58,296 nt of DNA. Origin: Thraustochytrium sp. TN22 (Eukaryota > Sar > Bigyra > Thraustochytrida > Thraustochytriidae). Positions 1 through 9,504 of the stretch are shown here, in pieces. How positions within the stretch are numbered: the first letter of the stretch is position 1; each line of letters starts with the position of its first letter. The stretch is taken from contig JABLUY010000228.1 of the NCBI GenBank assembly GCA_013306675.1, positions 1 through 58,296 of the forward strand. Direction: 5' to 3'. The notes below the pieces were generated by a model. It was given only the letters and a program-made list of their open reading frames with translations, did not search any database and was not told the origin of the DNA. Position numbers and translations under genes: made by a program.

Positions 1-188
1 GCGCGGCGCAGCGCGGCGCGGCGCGGCGCGGCGGGGCGGCGGGGCGCGGCGGCGGCTGCCGGGCGGCCGGCGGGGAAGGTTCCCCCCCCGCTCTCGCTCC
101 CGCTCTCGCTGGGCGGCTCTGCGCAGGGCGCGGAGGCGCAGGATTGCGCGCGGAGCAGGGGCGGGAAAAACCTGGCGAGCGCGGGAAG
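1..188. other. GC-rich 5' flank of the telobox gene
   Basis: Almost pure G+C, with imperfect GCGGC-type repeats over the first 60 bases and a CTCGCTCCCGCTCTCGCT tract near 91-109. No gene is visible. It probably holds the promoter and 5' UTR of the gene starting at 189; no TATA-like element is seen. Confidence 0.4.
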
Positions 189-2543
189 ATGGCGCGGCCG
201 GTGGAAGAGTACGCGCGCATGATGCGCGAGGTGCACGAGAAGGCGGACAGCGAGGCGTGCGAGCCGGAGATGGAGGAGAACGTGCGCATGGACCTGATGC
301 TGCTGGAGCTGGCGGCGATGCGGTGGGAGCTGCCGCTGCTGCACGCCATGATGAGCCTGGACCGCGAGGAGCTCATCAAGGAGGCGACCAAGGACAAGCG
401 CATCAAGCTGCTGGTCATGTTTGGGTCGATCCAGGGCGCCGCGCGCGACCTGGACGAGAGCATCGAGGACCTCTTCGCGGACTTCGCCGTGACGGTGCAC
501 GAGATGGACATCCCGGTGCCCGCGCAGGCGCTCAGCAAGCTGGTTCTGCTCGAGTTCAAGGTGCAGCTCGCACTGGCCAAGCTCATGGGCCGCGTGCCGG
601 ATGTCGTGCACCGCAAGGCGACCGGCGCCAAGGCGGTGGGCTCTGGCTCGGACTCCGACTCGGACTCCGACAAGGACGGCGAGGACGAGGCGACTCCGGC
701 GCTGACCAAGGAGGAGGAAGACAAGGAGCGGGCTGCCATGCTGGAGCGCGTCACGCCCCAGGCCATCCAGGAGGTGCTGGATGTCGTGGGCTCCAAGCTC
801 GGCATGGAGAAGGAAGAGCTCCCGGGCAAGGACTCATCCGCGGGATCCTCGTCGGACTCCGACTCCGATGATGACGATGACGATGATGACGATGACGACG
901 ACTCCGACTCCGATGATGACGAGGACGACGACGAGCAGAAGAAGAAGAAGAAGCAGAAAAGCAAGCAGAAAATGCAGAAAAGCAAGCAGAAGAAGACCAA
1001 GACTAAAACCGAAAAGGACAAGAAGCAGACCAAGAAGAAGGCCAAGGCCAAGAAGCAGACCTCCGAGGAAAATGGCGACGACAAGGATTCCAACGACGAC
1101 GACGACGACGACAAGGACTCCGACGACGAAGACGATGTCGGCAGCGAGGACGCTGTCACGCAGCTGGCCGTCAACACGGCCACCAAGCTGATCTGTACGA
1201 AGCTGAGCGAGATCAGCGAGGCACTCCCACCCCCAGAAGGGAATGGGCGCAAGGTCTCCAAGGCGATGCGCAAGCAGCGCAAGGCGGCGATCGAAAGGAG
1301 TTACAAACTGCTCAAGGACTTCGAGGCGGCGCACAGCTGGCCCGACTTCCTCACGCTGCTCGAGGGCTTCTTGCGGTACTGCCAGACGCACGTCTACCGC
1401 AACACACCGGCCATGCTGCAGCTGCTGCGCACGCGCGCCGAGGAGGACCGGCTTGTGGCCGCGCAGGAGACGCCGCCGCAGCTCACGCCGCGCGAGGCTG
1501 GCGCCGGCCCCGCGCGGGGCTCCTCCCCGCTGCCCCCGCCCCCGTCACGGGCCGGCCCGCCCGTGGCGTCATCCTCTTCATCAGCAGCGCCCCCTGCGCT
1601 GCGCATGGCCAAGCGCCCCTCGGCGCTGCTGCGCCAGCTGCAGGAGGAGTTCCTCAGCCGCGCCGACACGACCGAGGACGACTGGCAGGCGCTGCGCAAC
1701 GTGACGCCCTTTGACGCGCGCGAAAAGGTGCGCTCCTTCGTGCAGACTGCCGTTGTCGCCAGCTCGCAGGCCGCCGCGATTCGCAGCGCATCCAAGGGCG
1801 CCAACGACAGCGACAGCGACAGCGATCACATTATGCCGCTCACACAGGCCGACAGCGACGACGGGCTCGATCTCCCGCCCAAGCGCGCCGTGACCAAGCC
1901 ACCCAAGCTCTTGGGCGCCGACAACTCCGACTCCGACTCCGACGGCGGCGCCAATGGCTTCGACGCCAACGAAGACGACGCCACGGTTCGCGATGCCAAG
2001 CAGCTGCGCGAGAAGTCCGCCCGCGACCGCGCCAAGCACGCCGAGGAGCTCGAAGACCTGCTCGCCAGGGCAAAGCCCGTGACCACCTCCACGCCTACCA
2101 GCGTCTCGAACCGTGCGCGCGACAAGGATCGCCAGGTCGTCAAGCGCCGCCTCAACTACGACGACAACGATGAGAACGACGACGACAACGAGGACGACGA
2201 GGACGCCTTTGCCTCCGAGTTCGACCCCATCGTCAAGAAGAAGAAGAAGAAGATCGACAAGCACATGCGCGGACCCGACTCGCCCATCTTGATGACCAGC
2301 TTCGGGACCCCACGCCTCCGCAAGAGGCGCAAGAAGGCCGTCCCCTGGACCGAGGCCGAAACGCGCGCCCTCGTCGACGGCATCCGCATTCACGGCAAGG
2401 GCGCCTGGGCCGCCATCCTCCGTGCTAAAAAGGACGACCTGCATCCCTCCCGCGACGGCGTCTCTCTCAAGGACCGCTTCCGCAACATGGAGATCAAGAT
2501 GAAGAAGGCCGGCCTGACTGACCCGGCCGACCTGCTCAAGTAA
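189..2543 (+). CDS. Telobox Myb-domain protein (TRF/TBF-like candidate telomere-repeat binder)
   Basis: 784 aa from the first ATG, which has A at -3 and G at +4; codons further 5' in this frame have no ATG. The C-terminal ~68 residues (about 717-784) form one Myb/SANT repeat beginning PWTEAETRALVDGI, with WAAIL in helix 2 and VSLKDRFRN in helix 3. The last matches the telobox consensus VDLKDKWRN that contacts telomeric DNA in TRF1/2 and plant TRFL proteins. A C-terminal single Myb is the usual TRF layout. N-terminal to it are two helical, Leu-rich segments (about 20-145 and 320-430) that could be TRFH-like dimerisation modules, but no family signature is clear. Long Asp/Ser and Lys tracts, several of SDSDSD type, separate them and suggest CK2 sites and nuclear location. 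A general transcription regulator of the telobox class is the alternative. Confidence 0.75.
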   Translation: MARPVEEYARMMREVHEKADSEACEPEMEENVRMDLMLLELAAMRWELPLLHAMMSLDREELIKEATKDKRIKLLVMFGSIQGAARDLDESIEDLFADFAVTVHEMDIPVPAQALSKLVLLEFKVQLALAKLMGRVPDVVHRKATGAKAVGSGSDSDSDSDKDGEDEATPALTKEEEDKERAAMLERVTPQAIQEVLDVVGSKLGMEKEELPGKDSSAGSSSDSDSDDDDDDDDDDDDSDSDDDEDDDEQKKKKKQKSKQKMQKSKQKKTKTKTEKDKKQTKKKAKAKKQTSEENGDDKDSNDDDDDDKDSDDEDDVGSEDAVTQLAVNTATKLICTKLSEISEALPPPEGNGRKVSKAMRKQRKAAIERSYKLLKDFEAAHSWPDFLTLLEGFLRYCQTHVYRNTPAMLQLLRTRAEEDRLVAAQETPPQLTPREAGAGPARGSSPLPPPPSRAGPPVASSSSSAAPPALRMAKRPSALLRQLQEEFLSRADTTEDDWQALRNVTPFDAREKVRSFVQTAVVASSQAAAIRSASKGANDSDSDSDHIMPLTQADSDDGLDLPPKRAVTKPPKLLGADNSDSDSDGGANGFDANEDDATVRDAKQLREKSARDRAKHAEELEDLLARAKPVTTSTPTSVSNRARDKDRQVVKRRLNYDDNDENDDDNEDDEDAFASEFDPIVKKKKKKIDKHMRGPDSPILMTSFGTPRLRKRRKKAVPWTEAETRALVDGIRIHGKGAWAAILRAKKDDLHPSRDGVSLKDRFRNMEIKMKKAGLTDPADLLK

Positions 2544-2784
2544 GTGCCCATGCAAACCTTCGTCAATTCCTCTGTTGATGTTCGGACCTTTTCCTTTTCG
2601 ACCGAGCGTGGCGCCCAGACCCGGGCTGCCGCTCTTCGCGCCAAGTGGGACGACATCGACTCCGCCTGCATCGGCGTTGTTCTCGTCCATGGACACATTC
2701 GAGAACGCGACTCTCTCCCGTCTGTTTCTGATTACTCTCACCAACAAATCTATCAATCTACCCACCTCACTACACACGAGCCTC

Positions 2785-4212
2785 TTATGAGCCGCCTGCT
2801 GCCGGCTCGCTGGCCGGCATCGCCAGCACCTTAAAGGCGATCTGTTCCATTCTCGCCTTGAACTCGCGCTCTTCGTCAAAGGGCGCCTTCCCCTCCCTTA
2901 GCTTCTCGATTGCCGCCGCCACGCGTTCGGCGCCCCGTTGCCGGTCCGTGAGGACATCGAGTTGGTCCTGGAGAGCCTCGGCTTCCTGCATACCCACCTC
3001 CTTCTCGCGCGCCTCCCTGATCCTGCTCGTGGCGCTCAAAGCAATGCGTTCGAGCAGCCAAATGCGCTCCTTGTTGGCTGCTTGGGCGCTCGCCAGACGA
3101 GCCCGCGCCGTCTCGTACATGCGCGTCGCCTCGCGCAGGTCTCGATGCGACTCGTGCATTTCCAGCGCTGCCCTGGCTAGCTCCGCGCTCGATAGCTTGA
3201 GCAGGGCCGGCAACGCATCCTCGACGTGGCGCGACTTATCGTCCAAGAGCTGCAGTGCCTGGATGAGGGCTCCCTCCGTCTCCTGACGCAGCTTCGCTTC
3301 CTTCTCCGCACGCTCGCCCTCGTGCGCAACGACGTTCACCAGACACTCCAGCGCACTGCCGAACCCAGGCCCACGGGCATCTGCAGCGACCGCCGCAGTC
3401 GCAGAGGCAGGTCGCTCGGGTGGTTTCGGAGCCGCCTCGGGAAACTTTACGTCCGGCACGACAAGGGCGGCAGCCCGCGGGAGCGAGGTCGTGTTGGAGT
3501 GGGACGTGACCACGATCTTGTCGGCCTCCTCCGTCAGGGCAGAGACGTCCACGTAAAAGAGCAGCCTCCGAGCACAGTTGGAGTAGTCCGACGAATCTGG
3601 CGCAGCAACCGGAACATCCTTGCTCAGCCGCGAGAAGCACTCCGGCCGAAAGTGCGTGTAGCACACCAGCAGCTGCGTAGGTGGTATCTGGTTCACGTCC
3701 GCCTCGCGAACGCCAAGGTGCTCGAGCCAGCGGGAGCGCACGTTGAGCCCCCCCTGCATGCGGTTCGCCATCGGGAGCCGGCAGTACCACCCATTCAAGT
3801 TCGGCCAGTCGCCCTTTCTGTCCGCACGCCGGCATGCGCCCGAGGCGATCTGCGATGGGACCCTCTCGCAGATGCAAATGGCGCCGCGGTTCGGATTCGA
3901 ATGTGCAGATCTCCGCTTCCTTTGCTGCTCGTCACCTTGACTGCCGTCCTCCTGCGCGCGCGCCCTTTTCCCTGCTCCGGACGGCAGCGCTGCTGGGGGG
4001 GACGAGGACGAGGACTCTGGCGATTCTGATTCTGCTGATGCTGATGCTGCTGCTGGAGATGACGATGCGGCTGATGATGTCAACGCTGCTGAGCGTGCCG
4101 GCGCTGGTGGGCGGATCGACGCTGCTGAGCGTGCCGGCGCTGGTTGGCGAGTCGACGTTACTGGGCGTGCTGGCGCAGCTGGGCGTGCCGACGCTTCTGC
4201 GCTTGGAACCAT
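2785..4212 (-). CDS. THAP-like zinc-finger protein with C-terminal coiled coil
   Basis: 475 aa from the first ATG; the frame stays open 5' to about 4260 but has no earlier ATG. The N-terminal ~95 residues are low-complexity Ala/Pro/Arg/Ser, including a 12-residue repeat (core PAPARS), followed by a basic KRKR-type patch. Residues ~110-205 resemble a THAP C2CH DNA-binding domain: cysteines at 113, 115, 127 and 144, a Trp in a GWYC context, SRWLEHLGV, and a very THAP-like CYTHFRPECF (C184, H187). The first cysteine pair lacks the classical C-x2-4-C spacing, so zinc ligation may differ. Residues ~290-450 are Glu/Arg/Ala-rich and predicted coiled coil, as in many THAP proteins. It converges on the telobox gene 241 bp away. 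A domesticated transposase DNA-binding domain is one possible origin. An unrecognised intron near the domain cannot be excluded. Confidence 0.65.
   Translation of the reverse strand: MVPSAEASARPAAPARPVTSTRQPAPARSAASIRPPAPARSAALTSSAASSSPAAASASAESESPESSSSSPPAALPSGAGKRARAQEDGSQGDEQQRKRRSAHSNPNRGAICICERVPSQIASGACRRADRKGDWPNLNGWYCRLPMANRMQGGLNVRSRWLEHLGVREADVNQIPPTQLLVCYTHFRPECFSRLSKDVPVAAPDSSDYSNCARRLLFYVDVSALTEEADKIVVTSHSNTTSLPRAAALVVPDVKFPEAAPKPPERPASATAAVAADARGPGFGSALECLVNVVAHEGERAEKEAKLRQETEGALIQALQLLDDKSRHVEDALPALLKLSSAELARAALEMHESHRDLREATRMYETARARLASAQAANKERIWLLERIALSATSRIREAREKEVGMQEAEALQDQLDVLTDRQRGAERVAAAIEKLREGKAPFDEEREFKARMEQIAFKVLAMPASEPAAGGS
4082..4190 (-). repeat. 36-bp tandem repeat coding a 12-residue Pro/Ala/Arg repeat
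   Basis: About three copies of a 36-bp unit with core GACGCTGCTGAGCGTGCCGG on the + strand. It lies in frame in the N-terminal tail of the THAP-like gene and encodes units around PAPARSAA. The first two copies are nearly identical and the third has diverged. Confidence 0.7.
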
Positions 4213-4813
4213 GACGACGTGTGACACCGCAAGCGACCCGCCGCGCCTCGTTGCGTCCACAGCAACGATCGACGAGCACCCAAGCGCTCCGCGATCTGCT
4301 CGCCACCGCGCGTGAGCCGCGCACCTGCCTCCTGCACGACGCCAAGGTCGTCGTCGAAGCTGTTCCCCGAGTCGCCAACGCCGGCGGCTGCCCGACCGAC
4401 GACTCTCCTCCGCCGCTGCAGCCGTAGGCGGGGGCCCAGGCGGGGCGCTGGGCGCCGCGCGACCGGGCGCCGCCGTCCGCCCGCGCGCCCGCGCGCAGGG
4501 CAGGGAACCCGCGCCGCGCGGGGTTCGCGCTTGCGCTCTACTCGAGCTGGCCAGACGCGGCGCCAGACCAGGACGCGTTTAATACGTCTCGGAGCGTCTC
4601 GGACGCGCGGCTTGTGTACGATACTCCGTGCGCGCTCCGCGGCGCTGCGGCAGGGCAGGGCGCGGCACTGGCAGCCTGGGCGTCGTCCCGCCGCGCGGCT
4701 ACGTGACCTCGTACTGGCGTCAATCTCGCTGCAACGTTGGACTTGGAGGTCCGAGGCGAGCTGCACAGAATCGCACAGAACCCGTGACTTCTTCCACGCT
4801 GCCAGCGGCTGCC
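4213..4813. other. Intergenic, GC-rich, upstream of THAP-like gene
   Basis: No supportable gene. Open frames here have unstructured Arg/Ala/Pro translations typical of random GC-rich DNA. It probably contains the promoter of the THAP-like gene on the - strand. Confidence 0.4.
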
Positions 4814-5217
4814 ATGGCCAGCACGCGGCGGCGTACGCAGCCAGAAAGCTTGCTCGGAGTCGCCATGACCAGTGCCACGGTGGACAGCATGCGCTTCAAG
4901 CGCTTGGAGAAGCCCGACGAACCGTTCTCCAAGGAACTGGACCCCGACAGCGACCGCGGCGAGTGGTAGCTCCGAGTCCGAGAGCCGAAGCGAGGCTGGA
5001 AGTTGCGAGCGCCGTGAGCACGTGCCTCCGGCAGTGGTGAGCGTGGGCGGCGGGTTGCACGCGCTGGAAATTGATGCGAGCGGGCCGGCCGGCAATGCCA
5101 CGCAAAAGCACCTGGAGCTGGCCTCAGCTGCGCAGCTGGTGCTGCTCAGCACGGCGGCTCCGGCCGGCCAGAGCAAAACCGCAACTCCGGTCAGAGGCGC
5201 GCGCGCGGCCGCCACCG
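4814..5217 (+). pseudogene. Possible small broken gene or leader exons of the NPHP3-like gene
   Basis: An ATG at 4814 opens a 51-codon frame with plausible protein composition (…RFKRLEKPDEPF…) that stops at TAG ending 4969. The next frame over then stays open from there with a similar protein-like composition (…GGGLHALEIDASG…) to about 5170. This looks like one coding stretch interrupted by a frameshift, or two short exons whose splice sites I cannot place. No domain is recognised. It could be upstream exon sequence of the gene beginning at 5218. Confidence 0.25.
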
Positions 5218-8200
5218 ATGCAGAGCCTGCGCACGCCGCGCGAGGAGCGCGCGGAGTGGCGCGCGGCGCTGGAGGCAGGCGCAGGCGGAGCGCACGCGCG
5301 GCGGGATGATGAGGGCAGGGGCGACAAGGAGCGCGCCGAGCGCGAGACGAGACAGCGCGCGGCCGCGCGCGGCGCGCTGCTGGAGAGCGGCGCGGAGGCG
5401 GGGAGCTACCAGCGGCCCGCGGTGAGCGCGTTCCTGTCGTCGACGTTCACGGACACGGAGGTGGAGCGGAACCTGCTCATCGCGGACGTGTACCCGTACC
5501 TCAAGACGTTCGGGCGGCGCGTGGGCGTGGAGTTCCTGCAGCCGAGCGAGATGCGATGGGGCATCCGGTCGAGCGCGGCGGATGAACACGCGACGGCGGA
5601 GATCTGCATGGCGGAGGTGGAGCGGTGCAGGAAGCTGTCGGCCGGCGTGGCGTACGTGCTGATCCTGGGCGACAAGTTCGGCTTCGCGCGTGTGCCGGCG
5701 TCCATCGAGGCGGGCGAGCTCGACGCCCTCCGCGAGAGCGTCTCCGAGGACGAGCCGGAGGGCGTGGCGCTGCTGGACGAGTGGTTCAAGCTGGACACGA
5801 ACGCGGTGCCGGCCACCTACCTGATGCGCAAGATCGGCCCCGACGACGACCGCGGAGCGTTTTGGGCGCACGTGTACCCAACGCTGCGCGCGACGCTGCG
5901 CAAGGCGGCGGACCGCGTGCTGAGCGACGATGAGCGCCGGCGCGACTTCTACTACATGTCAGTGACGGAGGAGGAGATCATGCACGGGCTGCTGGACCTT
6001 CCGCGCAAGACGCGGTCGACGCGCGCCTACATCTTCCACCGCGAGCTGGAGAACGTGGACGAGATGGTGGAGCGCGAGGCTGGCGTGGACGCGCATCTGC
6101 GGCTGCTGGCCAAGTTCGTCGACCTGGACGCTCAGGGCCAGCACATCGACGCGGAGGCGCGCGCACGCCTGCTGGACGTTGTGCACACCACGGTGCTCAG
6201 CGAGATCCCGGACACTGCCGTCAAGCACTACAAGGTAGATCTCGACGCGGACGAGGGTATTACGCTCGACAAGCACGCCGACTACCTCATGTCCTTCGCG
6301 GACGACTTCTGCCGCGCCATGGTGGACTCCATGGTGCGCGCGGCGCGTGCTGCCGTGGCCAGTAGCTCGGCGCACGACCCGCTGCTGCGTGAGGTCGCCT
6401 CGCACGCCGCCTACGCCATGGCGCGCTCGCGCACCTTCACCGCCACCAGCGCCAGCGAGCCCGTGCTCGAGGCGGCCGCCGACTACCTGGGCGCGCAGGA
6501 CGCCTACGCGCCGCCCTTTGCCGTGGTCGGCGCCTCGGGCAGCGGCAAGACCTCCGTCATGGCCAAGCTCATGACGGACGCCAAGGAGCGCTTCCCGCAG
6601 GCTGCCGTCGTGGCGCGCTTCGTCGGCACGACGGCGCTCTCCTCGACCGGCCGTCTGCTGCTGGAGAGCCTGTGCGAGCAGATCGTGCTGGCGCTCGACC
6701 TCGACGAGGAGGCCGGCGCGCAGACCGGCGGGACCTTCGAGGACGCCGTGGCGCGCTTCCTGGCGCTCCTGGCGCGCGCGGCCGGCGGCGAGGACTACGA
6801 CGCGAGCGCCGGCCCGCGCCTCGTCATCGTGCTGGACGCGCTCGACCAAATGTCCAACGACGACAACGCGCGCGAGGGCCTGGCCTGGCTGCCGCGCCTG
6901 CTGCCGTCACCAGCCGTCAAGCTCCTGGTCAGCACGCTGCCGGACGACCCGGCGCGCAAGCTGGCGGTCGAGACGGCGCTGCGCAAGCGCGGCCTCGAGG
7001 ACCTGGCCACCGTGTCCAAGCTCGACGAGGACGCGGCGCGCGGCCTCCTCGAGGGCTGGCTCGCGCACGCTGGCCGCACCTGCACGCAGGAGCAGGAGGA
7101 CCTGCTTGTGCAGCGCGCCATGGCGGGCGGCAGCGCCACGCGCACGCCGCTTTATCTGAACATCGCCTTCAACATCGCCCGGCGCTGGCGCTCCTTCGAC
7201 CGCGTCAGCGACGTCGAGCACACGCTCAGCGCGTCCACGCGCGAGATGATCGGCGCGCTCTACCAGCGCGTGCGCTTCTACCACGGCGACGTCTTTGTCA
7301 ACCACGCGCTCGCGCTCGTCACTGTCGCGCGCGACGGCCTCTCCACCAACGACCTCGAGGACATCATTTCCATGGACGACGTGGTGCTCGCGCAGATCTT
7401 CGAGTGGTGGACGCCGCCCGTGCGCCGCCTGCCGCCGCTGCTCTGGACGCGCGTCGCCGACGACCTCGCCGGCTACCTCGTCACCCGCGGCGCGGAGGAC
7501 GGCACCTCCGTGCTCGCCTGGTACCACCGCCAGTTTCGCGAGGCGCAGGACGCCGTGCTCGAGGCCGACCCGACCCTCTTGCAAACCGCGCACGCCGCGC
7601 TCGCCGCCTACTTTGACTCCTACGCCGAGAGCGCCGACCGCGCAGCCGCGGCGCGCGAGCGCAAGGTCCAGGGCCAGCCGCTCTACCTGGAGGACGGCCG
7701 CATCAACCCGCGCAAGGTGCGCATGCTGCCCTTCCACCTCAAGCACGCCGGCAACGAGGCGCGCCTGCGCGCCGTTCTGCTGGACCTCGACTTCTGCGCC
7801 GCCGCGCTCAAGCTCGACCACGACTTTGAGATCGTCGCCTACTGGCGCGACCTGCCCGGCGGCCTGCCGGCTGCCGAGACCGCCTACCGGGACGCGCTGG
7901 ACGCGCTGGACGCCGACGGCCGCCTCGAGCCCTCGCACCTGCGCTCCGTCGCGCGCCTCATGACCAAGATGGGCTTCTACCCGGCCGCCGCGCGCGCCCT
8001 GCAGGAGTGCGTCGGCTTGCTGCGCACCGCCGGCCCCGCCGCCGAGGCCGACCTCGCCGAGGCGCTCCTGCAGCTCGCCGACGTTCTCAACCTCAGCTCT
8101 GACTACCCCAACGCCGAGGCCGCCTACAAGGACGCGCGCGTGCGCCTCGAGGCCGTCGCGCTCAACGAGATCCCCGCGCTCGTCGGCCTCGCCGAGATGT

Positions 8201-9063
8201 TTGTGCACATGGCGCGCTACGCCGAAGCGCGCGAGCTCCTCGAGACCGCGCTCCCGCGCGCCGAGGAGCGCTTCGGCCCCGACAGCCTCGTCGTCGCGCG
8301 CGTCTGCGACAAGCTCTCCAGCCTGCTGCGCACGCAGAAGCGCTTCGACGAAACCGCCGACGCGCCCGAGGAGCTGACCGAGCACTTTGCGCGCCGCGGC
8401 CTCGAGATCCGCGAGAAGGTCCTCGGCCGCGACCACATCGACTACGCCGACTCCTGCATGAACATGGCGCGCTACCTGCTCGGCGTCCCCGACGCAGAGG
8501 CGCGCATCCAGCAGACGCGCGACTACTTCGCCGAGGCGAAGCGGGTCAAGGGCGACCTCCTCGGCCCGGACCACCCGGACTACGCCCAGGTGCTCTACAA
8601 CCTCGCCAAGGTCGAGGCCCGCCTCGGCCACGCCGAAGAGGCCGAGCGCCTCTACGACCAGGCGCTCGCCTCCTGGCGCACCTCCCTCGGCGACGACCAC
8701 CCCTACATCGCCACCGGCCTCGAGGCCAAGGCGTTCCTCCTCGTCGACCTCGGCCGCCGCGCCGAGGCGCGCGACTGCCTTCGCGAGTGCGTCGACGTCC
8801 GCCTCGCCAAGTACGGCGACCAGCACCCCCGCTACATTGCCGCGTTGGACATGCTGCGTGGCCTCGAGGCCGAGGATGACGACGCTGGGGGCGACAACGG
8901 CGATGCTGCCGCTGCGGACCACGCCGCGTCCTCCCCTGCTGCCGCGGCGGCTCCGGCCTCGCCGCCGCCAGCTGCCGCCTCCCAGGCTCCCTCCTCCGCG
9001 CGGGCCCGCGGCAGCGGCCGCCGCAGCCGCATGTCCGCGTCGGGCACCTGCCTGCTCATGTGA
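5218..9063 (+). CDS. Nephrocystin-3-like STAND NTPase: DUF4062-NACHT-TPR, with C-terminal CaaX box
   Basis: 1,281 aa from ATG 5218 (MQSLRTPREE…); an upstream in-frame ATG at 5074 would add a Trp/Cys/Arg-rich stretch that looks non-coding. A charged helical leader (1-65) precedes a DUF4062 domain starting VSAFLSSTFTDTEVERN (~69-240). Then comes a NACHT/STAND NTPase with P-loop GASGSGKT at 438-445 and Walker B LVIVLDALD at ~535-543. The C-terminal half carries TPRs of the kinesin-light-chain/NPHP3 type, clearest in units containing LGPDHPDYAQVLYNLAKVEA and HPYIATGLEAKAFLLVDLG. This order is that of nephrocystin-3, a ciliary inversin-compartment protein; TEP1/NWD1-type proteins share the front half. 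A low-complexity Ala/Pro/Ser linker leads to a final CLLM, a CaaX prenylation motif (Met last favours farnesyl). Animal NPHP3 is instead anchored by N-terminal myristate. No introns are seen. Confidence 0.85.
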   Translation: MQSLRTPREERAEWRAALEAGAGGAHARRDDEGRGDKERAERETRQRAAARGALLESGAEAGSYQRPAVSAFLSSTFTDTEVERNLLIADVYPYLKTFGRRVGVEFLQPSEMRWGIRSSAADEHATAEICMAEVERCRKLSAGVAYVLILGDKFGFARVPASIEAGELDALRESVSEDEPEGVALLDEWFKLDTNAVPATYLMRKIGPDDDRGAFWAHVYPTLRATLRKAADRVLSDDERRRDFYYMSVTEEEIMHGLLDLPRKTRSTRAYIFHRELENVDEMVEREAGVDAHLRLLAKFVDLDAQGQHIDAEARARLLDVVHTTVLSEIPDTAVKHYKVDLDADEGITLDKHADYLMSFADDFCRAMVDSMVRAARAAVASSSAHDPLLREVASHAAYAMARSRTFTATSASEPVLEAAADYLGAQDAYAPPFAVVGASGSGKTSVMAKLMTDAKERFPQAAVVARFVGTTALSSTGRLLLESLCEQIVLALDLDEEAGAQTGGTFEDAVARFLALLARAAGGEDYDASAGPRLVIVLDALDQMSNDDNAREGLAWLPRLLPSPAVKLLVSTLPDDPARKLAVETALRKRGLEDLATVSKLDEDAARGLLEGWLAHAGRTCTQEQEDLLVQRAMAGGSATRTPLYLNIAFNIARRWRSFDRVSDVEHTLSASTREMIGALYQRVRFYHGDVFVNHALALVTVARDGLSTNDLEDIISMDDVVLAQIFEWWTPPVRRLPPLLWTRVADDLAGYLVTRGAEDGTSVLAWYHRQFREAQDAVLEADPTLLQTAHAALAAYFDSYAESADRAAAARERKVQGQPLYLEDGRINPRKVRMLPFHLKHAGNEARLRAVLLDLDFCAAALKLDHDFEIVAYWRDLPGGLPAAETAYRDALDALDADGRLEPSHLRSVARLMTKMGFYPAAARALQECVGLLRTAGPAAEADLAEALLQLADVLNLSSDYPNAEAAYKDARVRLEAVALNEIPALVGLAEMFVHMARYAEARELLETALPRAEERFGPDSLVVARVCDKLSSLLRTQKRFDETADAPEELTEHFARRGLEIREKVLGRDHIDYADSCMNMARYLLGVPDAEARIQQTRDYFAEAKRVKGDLLGPDHPDYAQVLYNLAKVEARLGHAEEAERLYDQALASWRTSLGDDHPYIATGLEAKAFLLVDLGRRAEARDCLRECVDVRLAKYGDQHPRYIAALDMLRGLEAEDDDAGGDNGDAAAADHAASSPAAAAAPASPPPAAASQAPSSARARGSGRRSRMSASGTCLLM

Positions 9064-9504
9064 TGCGATCGCCCCTGCTGTCCTCTCCCCCTCTCCGCTA
9101 TCCATCTAGTAGTCGTAGTCGTAGTCGTCGTCGTCGTCGCCAACATCCTCCTCGTACGAGCCGTCCACCAAGTTCGCCGTTCTTGCTCGGCGTCGCGTTC
9201 TCGCTCGTGCCGACGCCCACGTACCCGGCCCCGGCGCCGCCAAACCCGGCGCAAACCTGCTGCAAACCTGCGGCAAACCTGCGGCGGGCCTGCAGGACGC
9301 CCGCCTCGCGCCGGGGCCGCGCCGAGGCCGCCCGCGCGCCGCGAGGCGCCCGCGACCACCAGCTCGCGCGCAGTGCCGTGCGGTGCAGCGCAGTGCAGCG
9401 GCGCAGCAGCCGCAAAGCCCCAACTCACGCACAACAGCCAAGTCCAAGCGCGGCGAAGAGGAGCGCGCGCGCGGGCAGCGGCGGCGGCGGCAGCGAGCGG
9501 CAGG
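9064..9504. other. Intergenic spacer with TAGTCG/TCG simple repeat
   Basis: Spacer between two genes of the same strand. It has a short (TAGTCG)n/(TCG)n run near 9106-9140 and, near 9250-9295, an imperfect GCAAACCTGC repeat. No coding signal; it should hold the phosphoserine phosphatase promoter and 5' UTR. Confidence 0.5.

Noticed and set aside
6907-9105. 732-codon antisense frame opposite the NPHP3-like gene
   Set aside because: Antisense to conserved NACHT/TPR sequence; composition is typical of GC-rich shadow frames.
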